Assembly: GCF_006175945.1 (NCBI RefSeq)
Contig: NZ_VAJL01000001.1
Coordinates: 3,419,001-3,483,000, forward strand
Direction: 5' to 3'
Length of the DNA: 64,000 bases
Source: Chryseobacterium mulctrae
Lineage (GTDB): Bacteria > Bacteroidota > Bacteroidia > Flavobacteriales > Weeksellaceae
In this document: in pieces, positions 7,676 to 16,425 of the stretch
How the letters are laid out: the number at the start of each line of letters is the position of its first letter
Position numbering within the stretch: the stretch's first letter is position 1
Translations under genes and position numbers: made by a program
Notes under the pieces: generated by a model
Told to the model about the DNA's origin: nothing
The model's database searches: none
Seen by the model: only the letters and a program-made list of their open reading frames with translations

Positions 7676-10600
7676 ATGCTTACAAAAATCATTGAGTTTT
7701 CTGTAAAGAACAAACTCATTATAGCATTACTGATTCTTGGTTTGATTGGTGTAGGCTCTTACCAGGTGACAAAGTTGCCGATAGATGCCGTGCCGGATAT
7801 TACCAACAATCAGGTGCAGGTTATTACCATTGCGCCGTCTTTTGGTGCAACAGATATAGAACGGTTGGTTACATTCCCCATCGAGCAGGCCAATTCCAAT
7901 ATTGCCGGACTGAAAGAAATCCGCAGTTTTTCCCGATTTGGACTTTCGCTTGTGACCATTGTTTTTGACGATGGCGTAGATGTCTATTGGGCAAGACAAC
8001 AGGTTGCAGAACGATTGCAGCAGGTACAGTCAGAAATTCCGCAAGGGATTGGGAATCCACAATTGGGACCTATTTCTACAGGTCTTGGCGAAATTTACCA
8101 ATACGTTGTCCGCCCGAAAAAAGGCTACGAGCAAAAATATAATATTACAGAACTCAGAACCATTCAGGATTGGATTGTCCGCAGGCAATTGCTTCAGGTA
8201 AAAGGCGTAGCCGAAGTCAGTAGTTTCGGAGGAAAGCTCAAACAATATGAAATTGCTGTAAACCCTGATAAACTTAACGCTTATGGAATTACCATCAACG
8301 ATGTTTTTGATGCACTCAATGCCAACAACCAAAATACAGGAGGAGCTTACATCGAAAAAGGACCAACAGTTTTGTATATCCGAAGCGAAGGTTTGGTGGG
8401 AAATATAGAAGACATTCAAAATATTTCCATTACCAATAAAAATAACGATGTTCCGCTTTTTATACGTGACGTGGCAGATGTAAAAACAGGTTACGCCACC
8501 CGTTACGGTGCGATGACCTATAACGATAATGGTGAAGTTTCCGGAGCGGTGGTGATGATGCTGAAAGGTGCTAACAGCAGCCAGGTCATCAAAGATGTCA
8601 AATCCAAAGTGGCTCAAATTCAGAAAACGCTTCCCGAAGGTGTTGTTCTTGAGCCATTCCTAGACCGAACCAAAATGGTAAACAACGCCATCAGCACCGT
8701 AGAAAGGAATCTTTTGGAAGGCGCTTTAATTGTTGTTTTTGTGCTGGTTTTATTTCTTGGGAATTTCAGAGCCGGACTTTTAGTGGCATCAGTTATTCCG
8801 TTGGCGATGCTTTTTGCCATTTGTATGATGAATCTTTTCGGCGTAAGTGGAAATCTGATGAGCTTGGGAGCACTGGATTTTGGATTGATTATCGATGGAG
8901 CAGTCATCATTGTAGAATCGGTTTTACATCAGTTGATGCTCAATAAAAAATTCAGGAATCTGGCAAAAATTCCCACAAACGAAATGGATGGTATGGTTAC
9001 AGAATCTGCCGGAAGAATGATGAACAGTGCCGTTTTCGGGCAAATTATCATTTTCATAGTCTATATTCCGATTCTCACATTGCAGGGAATCGAAGGGAAA
9101 ATGTTTCGCCCAATGGCAGAAACCGTCGCTTTTGCTTTGCTTGGAGCGTTCCTGCTTTCGCTTACTTATATTCCGATGATGAGTTCGGTTTTATTGAAAA
9201 AACGAAGCTTAAAACCTTCCTTTTCGGACAGGATGATGAAAAAAATTGAAGGGGTTTATGTAAAAACATTGCTGAAAGTCATCAAAATTCCGAAAACGAT
9301 TTTTGCCGTTATCTCTGTTCTTTTCATTGCGGCCATTATTTTAATGAGCAGAATGGGAGGCGAATTTATCCCGTCCCTGGAAGAAGGTGATTTTGCAGTA
9401 GATACAAGGGTTTTGCCGGGAAGTAATCTGACGACTACGATTGAAAGCACCCAAAAAGCCGCTCATATCCTGAAAACACGTTTTCCGGAAGTGGAAAAAG
9501 TGGTGACCAAAATCGGAAGTGGAGAAGTCCCTACCGACCCAATGCCGATGGATGCTTCGGATATGATGGTCATCCTGAAAGACAAAAAAGAATGGACTTC
9601 TGCCAAAACTTTCCCTGAATTGTCGGAAAAAATGTCCAAAGCACTGGAAGATGTTCCCGGTATTACGGTTGGTTTCCAATATCCTGTAGCCATGCGGTTT
9701 AATGAGCTGATGACCGGAGCAAGGCAGGATGTGGTCATCAAAATTTTCGGTGATAACCTGGATTCTTTGGTGCAAAATGCCAATAAACTCGGTAAAATCA
9801 TCGAAACTGTAAAAGGAACGCAAAACCTTTATATAGAGCCGGTTTCCGGGCTTCCACAAGTGGTGGTGGAATACAATCGCCCTGCCATTGCCCAGTATCA
9901 TCTTTCTGTGGCGGATGTCAATCGTATCATCAATACGGCTTTTGCAGGACAAAGCACAGGTTTGGTTTTCGAAGGTGAAAAACGTTTTGATATGGTGGTT
10001 CGGCTTAATTCCAATGACCGGAAAAACATCAATGATATTAGAAATCTCCTTGTCCCAACGCCCGCAGGCAATCAGATTCCTTTGAACCAGCTTGCCAAGG
10101 TTGATGTAGTACAAGGTCCGAACCAGATTCAGCGGGAAAATGCACAACGCAGAATTGTGGTCGGGTTTAACATCAAAAACCGGGATGTGCAAAGCATTGT
10201 GGAAGAATTGCAACAAAAAGTGGACAAACAAATTAAATTACCTGCAGGTTATTCTATGACCTATGGTGGTTCGTTTGAAAATCTCAACAATGCCAAACAA
10301 CGGCTGATGGTCGCAGTTCCGCTGGCTTTAGCATTGATTTTCGTGCTGCTGTTTCTGGCTTTTAAATCCATCAAAGAAAGCCTGCTGATTTATACCGCTA
10401 TTCCGCTTTCCATTATTGGCGGCGTTTTTCTGCTGAATGCGAGAGGAATGCCTTTCAGTATCAGTGCAGCAGTCGGATTTATCGCCCTGTTCGGTGTTGC
10501 GGTTCTCAATGGGATTGTCCTGATTTCAGAATTTAACCGGCTTCACAAATCAGGAATCAGAAATATCGTAAGAATTGTGGTAGATGGTGGCGAAAGCCGT

Positions 10601-12019
10601 TTACGCCCGGTTCTGATGACGGCTTGTGTGGCATCGCTCGGCTTTATCCCGATGGCAGTCAGCAACGGGGCAGGAGCAGAAGTACAAAGACCTTTGGCAA
10701 CGGTAGTCATTGGCGGACTGATCCTCGCAACCTTTCTCACACTGTTTGTTTTGCCGCTTTTGTACATCAATATCGAAAATGGATTTAAGATGAAAAAACC
10801 AAAAACTAAAACTATCACGCCGATTTTAATATTCATCCTAATGATTGGCAGTGTGAAACTCAATGCACAAACTACGATTTCTCTGGATGAAGCTATTAAT
10901 CTTGCGGTTCAGAATAACCGGAATCTGAAAAACGAAAAGCTGCGTTCCGATTTTGCCAAAGCACTGATAAAAACATCCACTGCCGATATTCCGCAAACCT
11001 CGGTTAGCGCGGATTACGGACAAATCAACAGTGCCTATAAGGATATGAAATTCGGGGTTTCGCAAAGCATTGCTTTTCCGACGGTCTATAAAAAACAGAA
11101 AAACCTGTACACCGAAGAATGGAAAAAAAGCCAGTTAAACGTTTCTCTGAAAGAATTTGAATTGAAAAAATTGGTAAGCCAGACTTATTTTCAATTGGTG
11201 TATTGGAAAGAAAAGGAAAAATTGCTGAATGAAGCCTTACAATTATATTCTAATTTTTTGGAGAAGGCAAGCCTTCGTTTAAAAGCCGGAGAAAGCAACG
11301 TCTTGGAAAAAGCAACAGCGTCCAACCAGAAATCGGCGATTGATATTCAGTTAAAACAAATTCAGCAGGAAGTCAAAACGCTTCAATTGCAGTTGCAGTG
11401 GTTGCTTAATTCTGATGTTGAATATCTTCCTTTGGAAACATCCAAAACTAATCTTTCAAATCCAGAAGTTTCTTCACATCCTTTACTGAAAATGTTGGAA
11501 CAGCAGAAAACGGTTGCTGAAAAACAAACGGAAGTCGAAAAGTCCAGATTGCTTCCCGGGCTTCAATTGGCGTACAATCTTAATTCATTCAAAGGAACCG
11601 GAGCAGATGATAAAATCTACAATGCAACGCCACAATTTCATTCGGTTATGTTAGGTATTTCTGTTCCGATTTTTTCGGGCGGGCAAAAAGCCAGAATTGA
11701 AGCTTCTAAAATGGCGGAAAATATTGCCGAAAATGATAGGATAAATACCGAATTTTCTTTGAATAAAAAAGCAACGCAACTCAGGCAAATTTATCAAACC
11801 AACCTGGAAATTGTAAACCGTTACGAGTCTTCGGAGCTGAAAAATGCAGAAATCATTACCGAAACCGCTCAGAAACAATTCTCGAATGGGGAAATCAATT
11901 ATCTGGAATTTGTTATGCTCATCAACCAAACGCTTGCCCTCAAAAGCAATTACACAGATGCCCTTTTGAAACTGAACGAAAGTGCAATCGAGCTTCAATA
12001 CCTCACTTTAAATCAATAA
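7676..12019 (+). CDS. CzcA/CusA heavy-metal RND pump fused to a TolC-like outer-membrane channel
   Basis: 1447 residues, about 400 longer than a normal CzcA. Residues 1 to about 1035 are a full RND pump: N-terminal membrane helix, LPIDAVPDITNNQVQV, the proton-relay helix GALDFGLIIDGAVIIVES (about 398-415) and the second membrane half ending FVLPLLYINIENG. From about residue 1039 the chain restarts as MKKPKTKTITPILIFILMIG...NAQ, like a signal peptide, then an outer-membrane efflux protein (ISLDEAINLAVQNNRNLKNE; later PGLQLAYNLNSF and VPIFSGGQKARIE). The internal segment probably serves as an extra membrane crossing. Pump and channel would export metal ions by proton antiport. CzcA (Zn/Co/Cd) and CusA (Cu/Ag) cannot be separated here. 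Such fusions are known in Bacteroidetes. The adaptor gene follows two bases later. Confidence 0.93.
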   Translation: MLTKIIEFSVKNKLIIALLILGLIGVGSYQVTKLPIDAVPDITNNQVQVITIAPSFGATDIERLVTFPIEQANSNIAGLKEIRSFSRFGLSLVTIVFDDGVDVYWARQQVAERLQQVQSEIPQGIGNPQLGPISTGLGEIYQYVVRPKKGYEQKYNITELRTIQDWIVRRQLLQVKGVAEVSSFGGKLKQYEIAVNPDKLNAYGITINDVFDALNANNQNTGGAYIEKGPTVLYIRSEGLVGNIEDIQNISITNKNNDVPLFIRDVADVKTGYATRYGAMTYNDNGEVSGAVVMMLKGANSSQVIKDVKSKVAQIQKTLPEGVVLEPFLDRTKMVNNAISTVERNLLEGALIVVFVLVLFLGNFRAGLLVASVIPLAMLFAICMMNLFGVSGNLMSLGALDFGLIIDGAVIIVESVLHQLMLNKKFRNLAKIPTNEMDGMVTESAGRMMNSAVFGQIIIFIVYIPILTLQGIEGKMFRPMAETVAFALLGAFLLSLTYIPMMSSVLLKKRSLKPSFSDRMMKKIEGVYVKTLLKVIKIPKTIFAVISVLFIAAIILMSRMGGEFIPSLEEGDFAVDTRVLPGSNLTTTIESTQKAAHILKTRFPEVEKVVTKIGSGEVPTDPMPMDASDMMVILKDKKEWTSAKTFPELSEKMSKALEDVPGITVGFQYPVAMRFNELMTGARQDVVIKIFGDNLDSLVQNANKLGKIIETVKGTQNLYIEPVSGLPQVVVEYNRPAIAQYHLSVADVNRIINTAFAGQSTGLVFEGEKRFDMVVRLNSNDRKNINDIRNLLVPTPAGNQIPLNQLAKVDVVQGPNQIQRENAQRRIVVGFNIKNRDVQSIVEELQQKVDKQIKLPAGYSMTYGGSFENLNNAKQRLMVAVPLALALIFVLLFLAFKSIKESLLIYTAIPLSIIGGVFLLNARGMPFSISAAVGFIALFGVAVLNGIVLISEFNRLHKSGIRNIVRIVVDGGESRLRPVLMTACVASLGFIPMAVSNGAGAEVQRPLATVVIGGLILATFLTLFVLPLLYINIENGFKMKKPKTKTITPILIFILMIGSVKLNAQTTISLDEAINLAVQNNRNLKNEKLRSDFAKALIKTSTADIPQTSVSADYGQINSAYKDMKFGVSQSIAFPTVYKKQKNLYTEEWKKSQLNVSLKEFELKKLVSQTYFQLVYWKEKEKLLNEALQLYSNFLEKASLRLKAGESNVLEKATASNQKSAIDIQLKQIQQEVKTLQLQLQWLLNSDVEYLPLETSKTNLSNPEVSSHPLLKMLEQQKTVAEKQTEVEKSRLLPGLQLAYNLNSFKGTGADDKIYNATPQFHSVMLGISVPIFSGGQKARIEASKMAENIAENDRINTEFSLNKKATQLRQIYQTNLEIVNRYESSELKNAEIITETAQKQFSNGEINYLEFVMLINQTLALKSNYTDALLKLNESAIELQYLTLNQ

Positions 12020-12021
12020 AA

Positions 12022-13176
12022 ATGAAGACAGTAAAAATTAATTATATATGGATTGTTGTTGTGTTGTGGGTGTTTTCGGCAATCCAATGCCAGCAGAAAG
12101 AGGAAACAACTACAAAAACCGGAACACCGAAAGACGAAAATACCGTTAGCTTAACCGATGCCCAACTCCGGAATGCGCCGATAGAAACCACAGAACTTTC
12201 GATGCAATCCATCTCGACCGTTCTTAAATTAAACGGAAAAATTGACGTTCCGCCACAGAATTTGGTTTCCGTAAGTACACCTTTGGGCGGTTACCTGAAA
12301 AGTACCGGACTACTCCCGGGAATGAAAGTTTCCAAGGGACAAGTGATTGCCGTGATTGAAAACCCTCAGTTTGTACAGCTGCAGCAGGATTACCTGATGG
12401 CAAAATCCAAATATCATTTTGCACAGCTGGATTATAACCGCCAAAAAAAGCTCAACCAAAGCCAGGCAAGCAGCGATAAGGTGATGCAGATGGCACAATC
12501 GGAGATGAACAGCCAGCAAATTATTATGAATGCCATTGCGCAGCAACTGCAGCTGGTGAACATCAACGCAGGAAGCGTAACTGCCGGAAATATCCGTAAA
12601 AGTGTTCCTGTTTACAGTAGCATCAATGGTTTTGTAAGCAAAGTGAATGTGAATATTGGGAAATACGTCAATCCTTCCGATGTTTTGTTCGAACTCATCA
12701 ATCCTTCGGATATTCATCTCAATCTCAAAGTCTATGAAAAAGATCTTGCGATGCTGAAAACAGGGCAACGGATTGTGGCTTACAGCAATAGCAATCCGGA
12801 CAAAAAATATGATGGCGAAATTCTCCTCACAGGCAAAGATCTGGACGGAAACGGAATTGCTGATGTCCATTGTCATTTTGAAAAATACGATCCCGAACTG
12901 ATTCCGGGAATGTATATGAATGCGGAAGTCGAGACCGAAACTTCTTTTTCGAATGCTGTCCCAGAGGAAAGTGTGGTAGATTTTGAAGGTAAAAGCTATG
13001 TTTTTGTTGAAGTAAAAAAACAAACCTACAAAATGGTTCCGGTTATCACCAACGAATCCGAAAACGGCTTTATACAGATTCTGAATTTTCAGGATTTTAA
13101 AGGGAAGAAAATCGTGACCAAAAATGCATATACTTTACTCATGAAACTTAAAAATACCAGCGAGGATGATGAATAG
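12022..13176 (+). CDS. Periplasmic adaptor (membrane-fusion) subunit of the metal efflux pump
   Basis: A 384-residue lipoprotein: the signal ends VFSAIQC, with Cys as the likely lipid anchor. A lipoyl half-motif (LGGYLKSTGLLPGMKVSKGQ, then VIAVIENPQF), a coiled-coil hairpin (QLQQDYLMAKSKYHFAQLDY), a second lipoyl half (PVYSSINGFVSKVNVNIGKY) and a beta-barrel domain follow in the CusB/CzcB order. It bridges the RND pump and channel. The end overlaps the next gene by 11 bases. Confidence 0.92.
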   Translation: MKTVKINYIWIVVVLWVFSAIQCQQKEETTTKTGTPKDENTVSLTDAQLRNAPIETTELSMQSISTVLKLNGKIDVPPQNLVSVSTPLGGYLKSTGLLPGMKVSKGQVIAVIENPQFVQLQQDYLMAKSKYHFAQLDYNRQKKLNQSQASSDKVMQMAQSEMNSQQIIMNAIAQQLQLVNINAGSVTAGNIRKSVPVYSSINGFVSKVNVNIGKYVNPSDVLFELINPSDIHLNLKVYEKDLAMLKTGQRIVAYSNSNPDKKYDGEILLTGKDLDGNGIADVHCHFEKYDPELIPGMYMNAEVETETSFSNAVPEESVVDFEGKSYVFVEVKKQTYKMVPVITNESENGFIQILNFQDFKGKKIVTKNAYTLLMKLKNTSEDDE

Positions 13177-15172
13177 ATTTTTTAAATTTTTAGGTTCATT
13201 CATAAAGCCCGCCTTTATGAGCAGATATGGGCTGCTGTTTTCCGCGGTAACGGTATACCTTGTATTATCATTCCTGGTCCGGTTGGTTCTTACCATTATT
13301 TCGTCTGATGAGCTTAGCGGCAATATAATTACAAATCTGGCGGTTTTTATCGCAGGTTTTATTTTCGATGTGTCCGTTGCCTTGTTTTTTATTGCTTTTT
13401 ATAGTTTTTATCTCTTGTTAATTCCGGTCCGGTTGATCGGTACGATGGTAGATAAGATTATAACCTGTTTCATTCTTAGTATTGTGCTGTTGCTGATATT
13501 TTTCAGTGCGATGGCAGAATTTCCTTTTTGGGATGAGTTTGGTTCAAGATTCAATTTTATTGCGGTAGATTATCTTATCTATACCTATGAAGTGATTGAA
13601 AATATTAACGAATCTTATCCTTTACCGCTTTTGGTAACAGTTTTATTAGCTATGGTAATATTTGTTTTCTATTTGTTGTGGAAAACAGGTGTATTTGAAG
13701 CGGCATTTTCTGATAAACTTTCTTTCAGGAAGAGAATAGTCTGTTCTGGCAGCATTCTGTTGATGGCCATCAGTTGTGGTATTTTGCTGTCCAATAAAAA
13801 TGCTGAATTTAGTGGCAACAGGACAGTAAATGAATTATCTAAAAACGGCGTTTTCTCTTTTTTTGCGGCATTCCGTTCTAATGAACTGGATTACCAAACC
13901 TTTTACACCACATTGCCGCACAAACAAACTTACAGTTTACTGCGGAAAAATCTGCTTCAGCCAAATCAAAAGTATCAGTCTGCTGATTTAGGGAATATAG
14001 CAAGAATAACGGTTCCGGGCAATGAGAAGCAGGGGCGCCCTAATATCTTTTTGATTACAGTAGAGAGTTTAAGTGCTGATTTTCTTAAAGCCTTTGGTAA
14101 TAAAGAAGATCTTACTCCAAACTACGACAGGTTAGCTAAAGAAAGTATTTTCTTTACCAATCTTTACGCAACAGGAACGCGAACCGTTAGAGGAATGGAA
14201 GCACTGATACTTTCTGTACCGCCCACGCCTGGTAACAGCATTGTGAGAAGACCCGATAATCAGAACCTGATTTCAGTTGCTTCTATTCTGAAAGCTAAAA
14301 ATTATCAGTTGGATTTTATCTATGGCGGAGATGGCTATTTTGATAATATGAATACCTTCTTTGGCGGACAGGGCTTTGATATTGTCGATAGAGACCGGGG
14401 AAATCCCATTCCTGAATCCGTCAACACCAACCGATTCCCGATTTCCGACAACGAAGTTACTTTTGAAAATGCGTGGGGTATCTGTGATGAAGATATTTAT
14501 AACCAGTCTCTAAAATTTGCCGACAATGCGGCAGATAAGAAGTCGCCTTTCTTTCAGTTTGTGATGACAACATCCAACCACAAGCCATATACTTTCCCGG
14601 ATGGCAAAATAGACATGAAACAAGGAAGCCGGGAAAGTGCAGTGAAATATACAGATTATGCTCTGGGCAAATTTCTTAAAGAGGCACGAAAAAGATCATG
14701 GTTTAAAAACTCAGTATTTGTTATTGTTGCGGATCATTGTGCCAGCAGTGCCGGAAAATGGGAAATTAATATTTCCAAACATCATATTCCTGCGATTATT
14801 TACAATATGAACCAGAGAGACAAAATAGACCGACTGACCTCTCAGATTGATGTGATGCCTACACTGTTCGGGTATTTTGGGTGGCAGTATCGGACAGCAT
14901 TGTACGGAAAAGATATTAATAAGACAAAACCTGGGGATGAAAGAGCCTTCATTGGGAATTACAGGACACTGGGCATTCTGAAACAGAATATTTTTACACA
15001 GCTGAACGATCACAAGCAGGTTCATCAGTTTATTTGGCAAAAGGAGAATGATAATATGAAAGAAACAAAACCGGGTAAATATCCGGATCTCGTGAATGAA
15101 ACAATTTCATACTATCAGTCTGCCAGCGAAAGATTCAAAAGCGGAAAAATGAAAGAACTAAATAATCAATAA
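13166..15172 (+). CDS. LtaS-like membrane phosphotransferase of the sulfatase fold
   Basis: 668 residues: about five N-terminal membrane helices (residues 1-200) and a periplasmic alkaline-phosphatase/sulfatase domain starting NIFLITVESLSADFLKAFGN. The nucleophile Thr is expected in TGTRTVRGMEAL. Further metal-site motifs are FIYGGDGYFDNMNTFFGGQG and VIVADHCASS, then KHHIPAIIYN. Family members move phosphoglycerol or related head groups between lipids and glycans. In a metal-efflux operon it may alter envelope charge; that role is inference. It overlaps the adaptor gene by 11 bases and is followed five bases on by a haem-binding gene. Confidence 0.88.
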   Translation: MMNRFFKFLGSFIKPAFMSRYGLLFSAVTVYLVLSFLVRLVLTIISSDELSGNIITNLAVFIAGFIFDVSVALFFIAFYSFYLLLIPVRLIGTMVDKIITCFILSIVLLLIFFSAMAEFPFWDEFGSRFNFIAVDYLIYTYEVIENINESYPLPLLVTVLLAMVIFVFYLLWKTGVFEAAFSDKLSFRKRIVCSGSILLMAISCGILLSNKNAEFSGNRTVNELSKNGVFSFFAAFRSNELDYQTFYTTLPHKQTYSLLRKNLLQPNQKYQSADLGNIARITVPGNEKQGRPNIFLITVESLSADFLKAFGNKEDLTPNYDRLAKESIFFTNLYATGTRTVRGMEALILSVPPTPGNSIVRRPDNQNLISVASILKAKNYQLDFIYGGDGYFDNMNTFFGGQGFDIVDRDRGNPIPESVNTNRFPISDNEVTFENAWGICDEDIYNQSLKFADNAADKKSPFFQFVMTTSNHKPYTFPDGKIDMKQGSRESAVKYTDYALGKFLKEARKRSWFKNSVFVIVADHCASSAGKWEINISKHHIPAIIYNMNQRDKIDRLTSQIDVMPTLFGYFGWQYRTALYGKDINKTKPGDERAFIGNYRTLGILKQNIFTQLNDHKQVHQFIWQKENDNMKETKPGKYPDLVNETISYYQSASERFKSGKMKELNNQ

Positions 15173-15177
15173 AAAAA

Positions 15178-15657
15178 ATGAAAACAAAACTTTTTAAAAA
15201 AATAACATCTGGATTGCTGATTTTGTTTATTGGCATTCAATTTTTTACGGTGAAGCTTAATACCTCAACAATATTGCCTGAAAGTTCTATTGAAAAACAT
15301 TACCGCATTCCCGGCAACGTGCAGCAGATTTTAAAAACCAGTTGCTATGACTGCCATTCCAACAATACCGTTTATCCTTGGTACAGCAAGATCCAGCCGG
15401 TAAAATGGTGGTTGGCAAATCATATCAATGACGGGAAAAGACATTTGAATTTTGATGAATTTAGTCCTTATCCGAAAGATAAAAAACTGCACAAATTAGA
15501 TGAAGTTGCAAAAACTGTTAACACAGGTGAAATGCCATTGAGTAGTTATACTTTCATTCACACCCATGCGAAATTATCTTCTGAACAAAAGGCAATAATC
15601 CTAACCTGGGTCAAATCGATGAAAGGTCAGATTAATAAAGAAATTTCGGCACGATGA
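15178..15657 (+). CDS. Haem-binding-domain protein (CxxCH)
   Basis: A 159-residue protein with an N-terminal membrane/signal segment (SGLLILFIGIQFFTVKL) and one c-type haem motif, CYDCH, in TSCYDCHSNNTVYPWYSKIQ. The distal part ends with GEMPLSSYTFIHTHAKLS, giving a possible distal ligand in MPL. It matches the haem_bd type of small periplasmic cytochromes of Bacteroidetes. A clear paralogue lies in the copper operon at 46041. A redox role under metal stress is plausible but unproven. The stop overlaps the next ATG. Confidence 0.85.
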   Translation: MKTKLFKKITSGLLILFIGIQFFTVKLNTSTILPESSIEKHYRIPGNVQQILKTSCYDCHSNNTVYPWYSKIQPVKWWLANHINDGKRHLNFDEFSPYPKDKKLHKLDEVAKTVNTGEMPLSSYTFIHTHAKLSSEQKAIILTWVKSMKGQINKEISAR

Positions 15658-16415
15658 AAAGAATCATTTTACTGACAATGCTTTTCTTTTTCCAATGGAG
15701 TGAAGTACAAAAATCTGTTTTTCAGGAGGATAAGAAGCCGGTTGCAGATTCTTTATCTGTCTATCAATTTGGATATAAAAAACTCATTATTCCTTCGGTT
15801 CTTATCGGTTACGGAATTCTAAGCTTAACTTCTGATGATTTGAAGCAATTGAATAAATCGACACAATATGAGATCAGTGAGCATAAACCCGACCATATAA
15901 AACTAGACAATTATACCCAGTTTGTGCCGGCTGTTTTAGTTTACGGGCTTAATTTTTCCGGAATCAAGGGGAAGCATAGCCTGAAAGACCGGAGCATCAT
16001 TCTGGGAACCTCGCTTCTGATCTCCAGTGCGGTTGTACTCCCCATCAAACATCTGGTAAAAGAAGAACGTCCCGATGGTTCTAACAATCTTTCCTTTCCT
16101 TCCGGGCATACCGCTTTTGCTTTTGCAACTGCACAGTTTATGTTTCGGGAATATCAGGAAGATCATTTTTGGTTGAGCTTAGCAGGTTATCCTTTTGCAT
16201 TGTTTACCGGCATTTACAGAACCTTGAATGACAAACACTGGGTAGGTGACGTGGTGGCAGGTGCCGGCATCGGTATTCTCTCTACCGAAGCCGCTTATTG
16301 GTTGTTTCCGAAGGTAAGCAAAATATTTTCAAAAAATGAATCTGGAAATACCGTTCTTGTTTATCCTTATTATCAAAGTAAAACACTGGGTGTAGGTCTT
16401 TCTTTAAACTTTTAA
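15654..16415 (+). CDS. PAP2-family membrane phosphatase
   Basis: 253 residues with signal-like N-terminus and later hydrophobic segments. The three PAP2 signatures are visible: KHLVKEERPDGS, SFPSGHTAFAFATAQ and RTLNDKHWVGDVVAGAGIG. Such enzymes remove phosphate from lipid phosphates or lipid A. Together with the LtaS-like enzyme two genes upstream it suggests envelope lipid remodelling within the efflux operon. It overlaps the previous gene by four bases. Confidence 0.9.
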   Translation: MKRIILLTMLFFFQWSEVQKSVFQEDKKPVADSLSVYQFGYKKLIIPSVLIGYGILSLTSDDLKQLNKSTQYEISEHKPDHIKLDNYTQFVPAVLVYGLNFSGIKGKHSLKDRSIILGTSLLISSAVVLPIKHLVKEERPDGSNNLSFPSGHTAFAFATAQFMFREYQEDHFWLSLAGYPFALFTGIYRTLNDKHWVGDVVAGAGIGILSTEAAYWLFPKVSKIFSKNESGNTVLVYPYYQSKTLGVGLSLNF

Positions 16416-16425
16416 AAAAAAATCA

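Noticed and set aside
9341..10231. Long minus-strand frame (296 codons) opposite the RND pump gene
   Set aside because: The plus strand there is a full, strongly conserved pump. The minus frame has no family motif and is rich in Phe/His/Asn as expected from antisense reading.
12310..13023. Minus-strand frame of 237 codons opposite the adaptor gene
   Set aside because: Antisense shadow of a clear CusB-type gene; no motif and no start signal.
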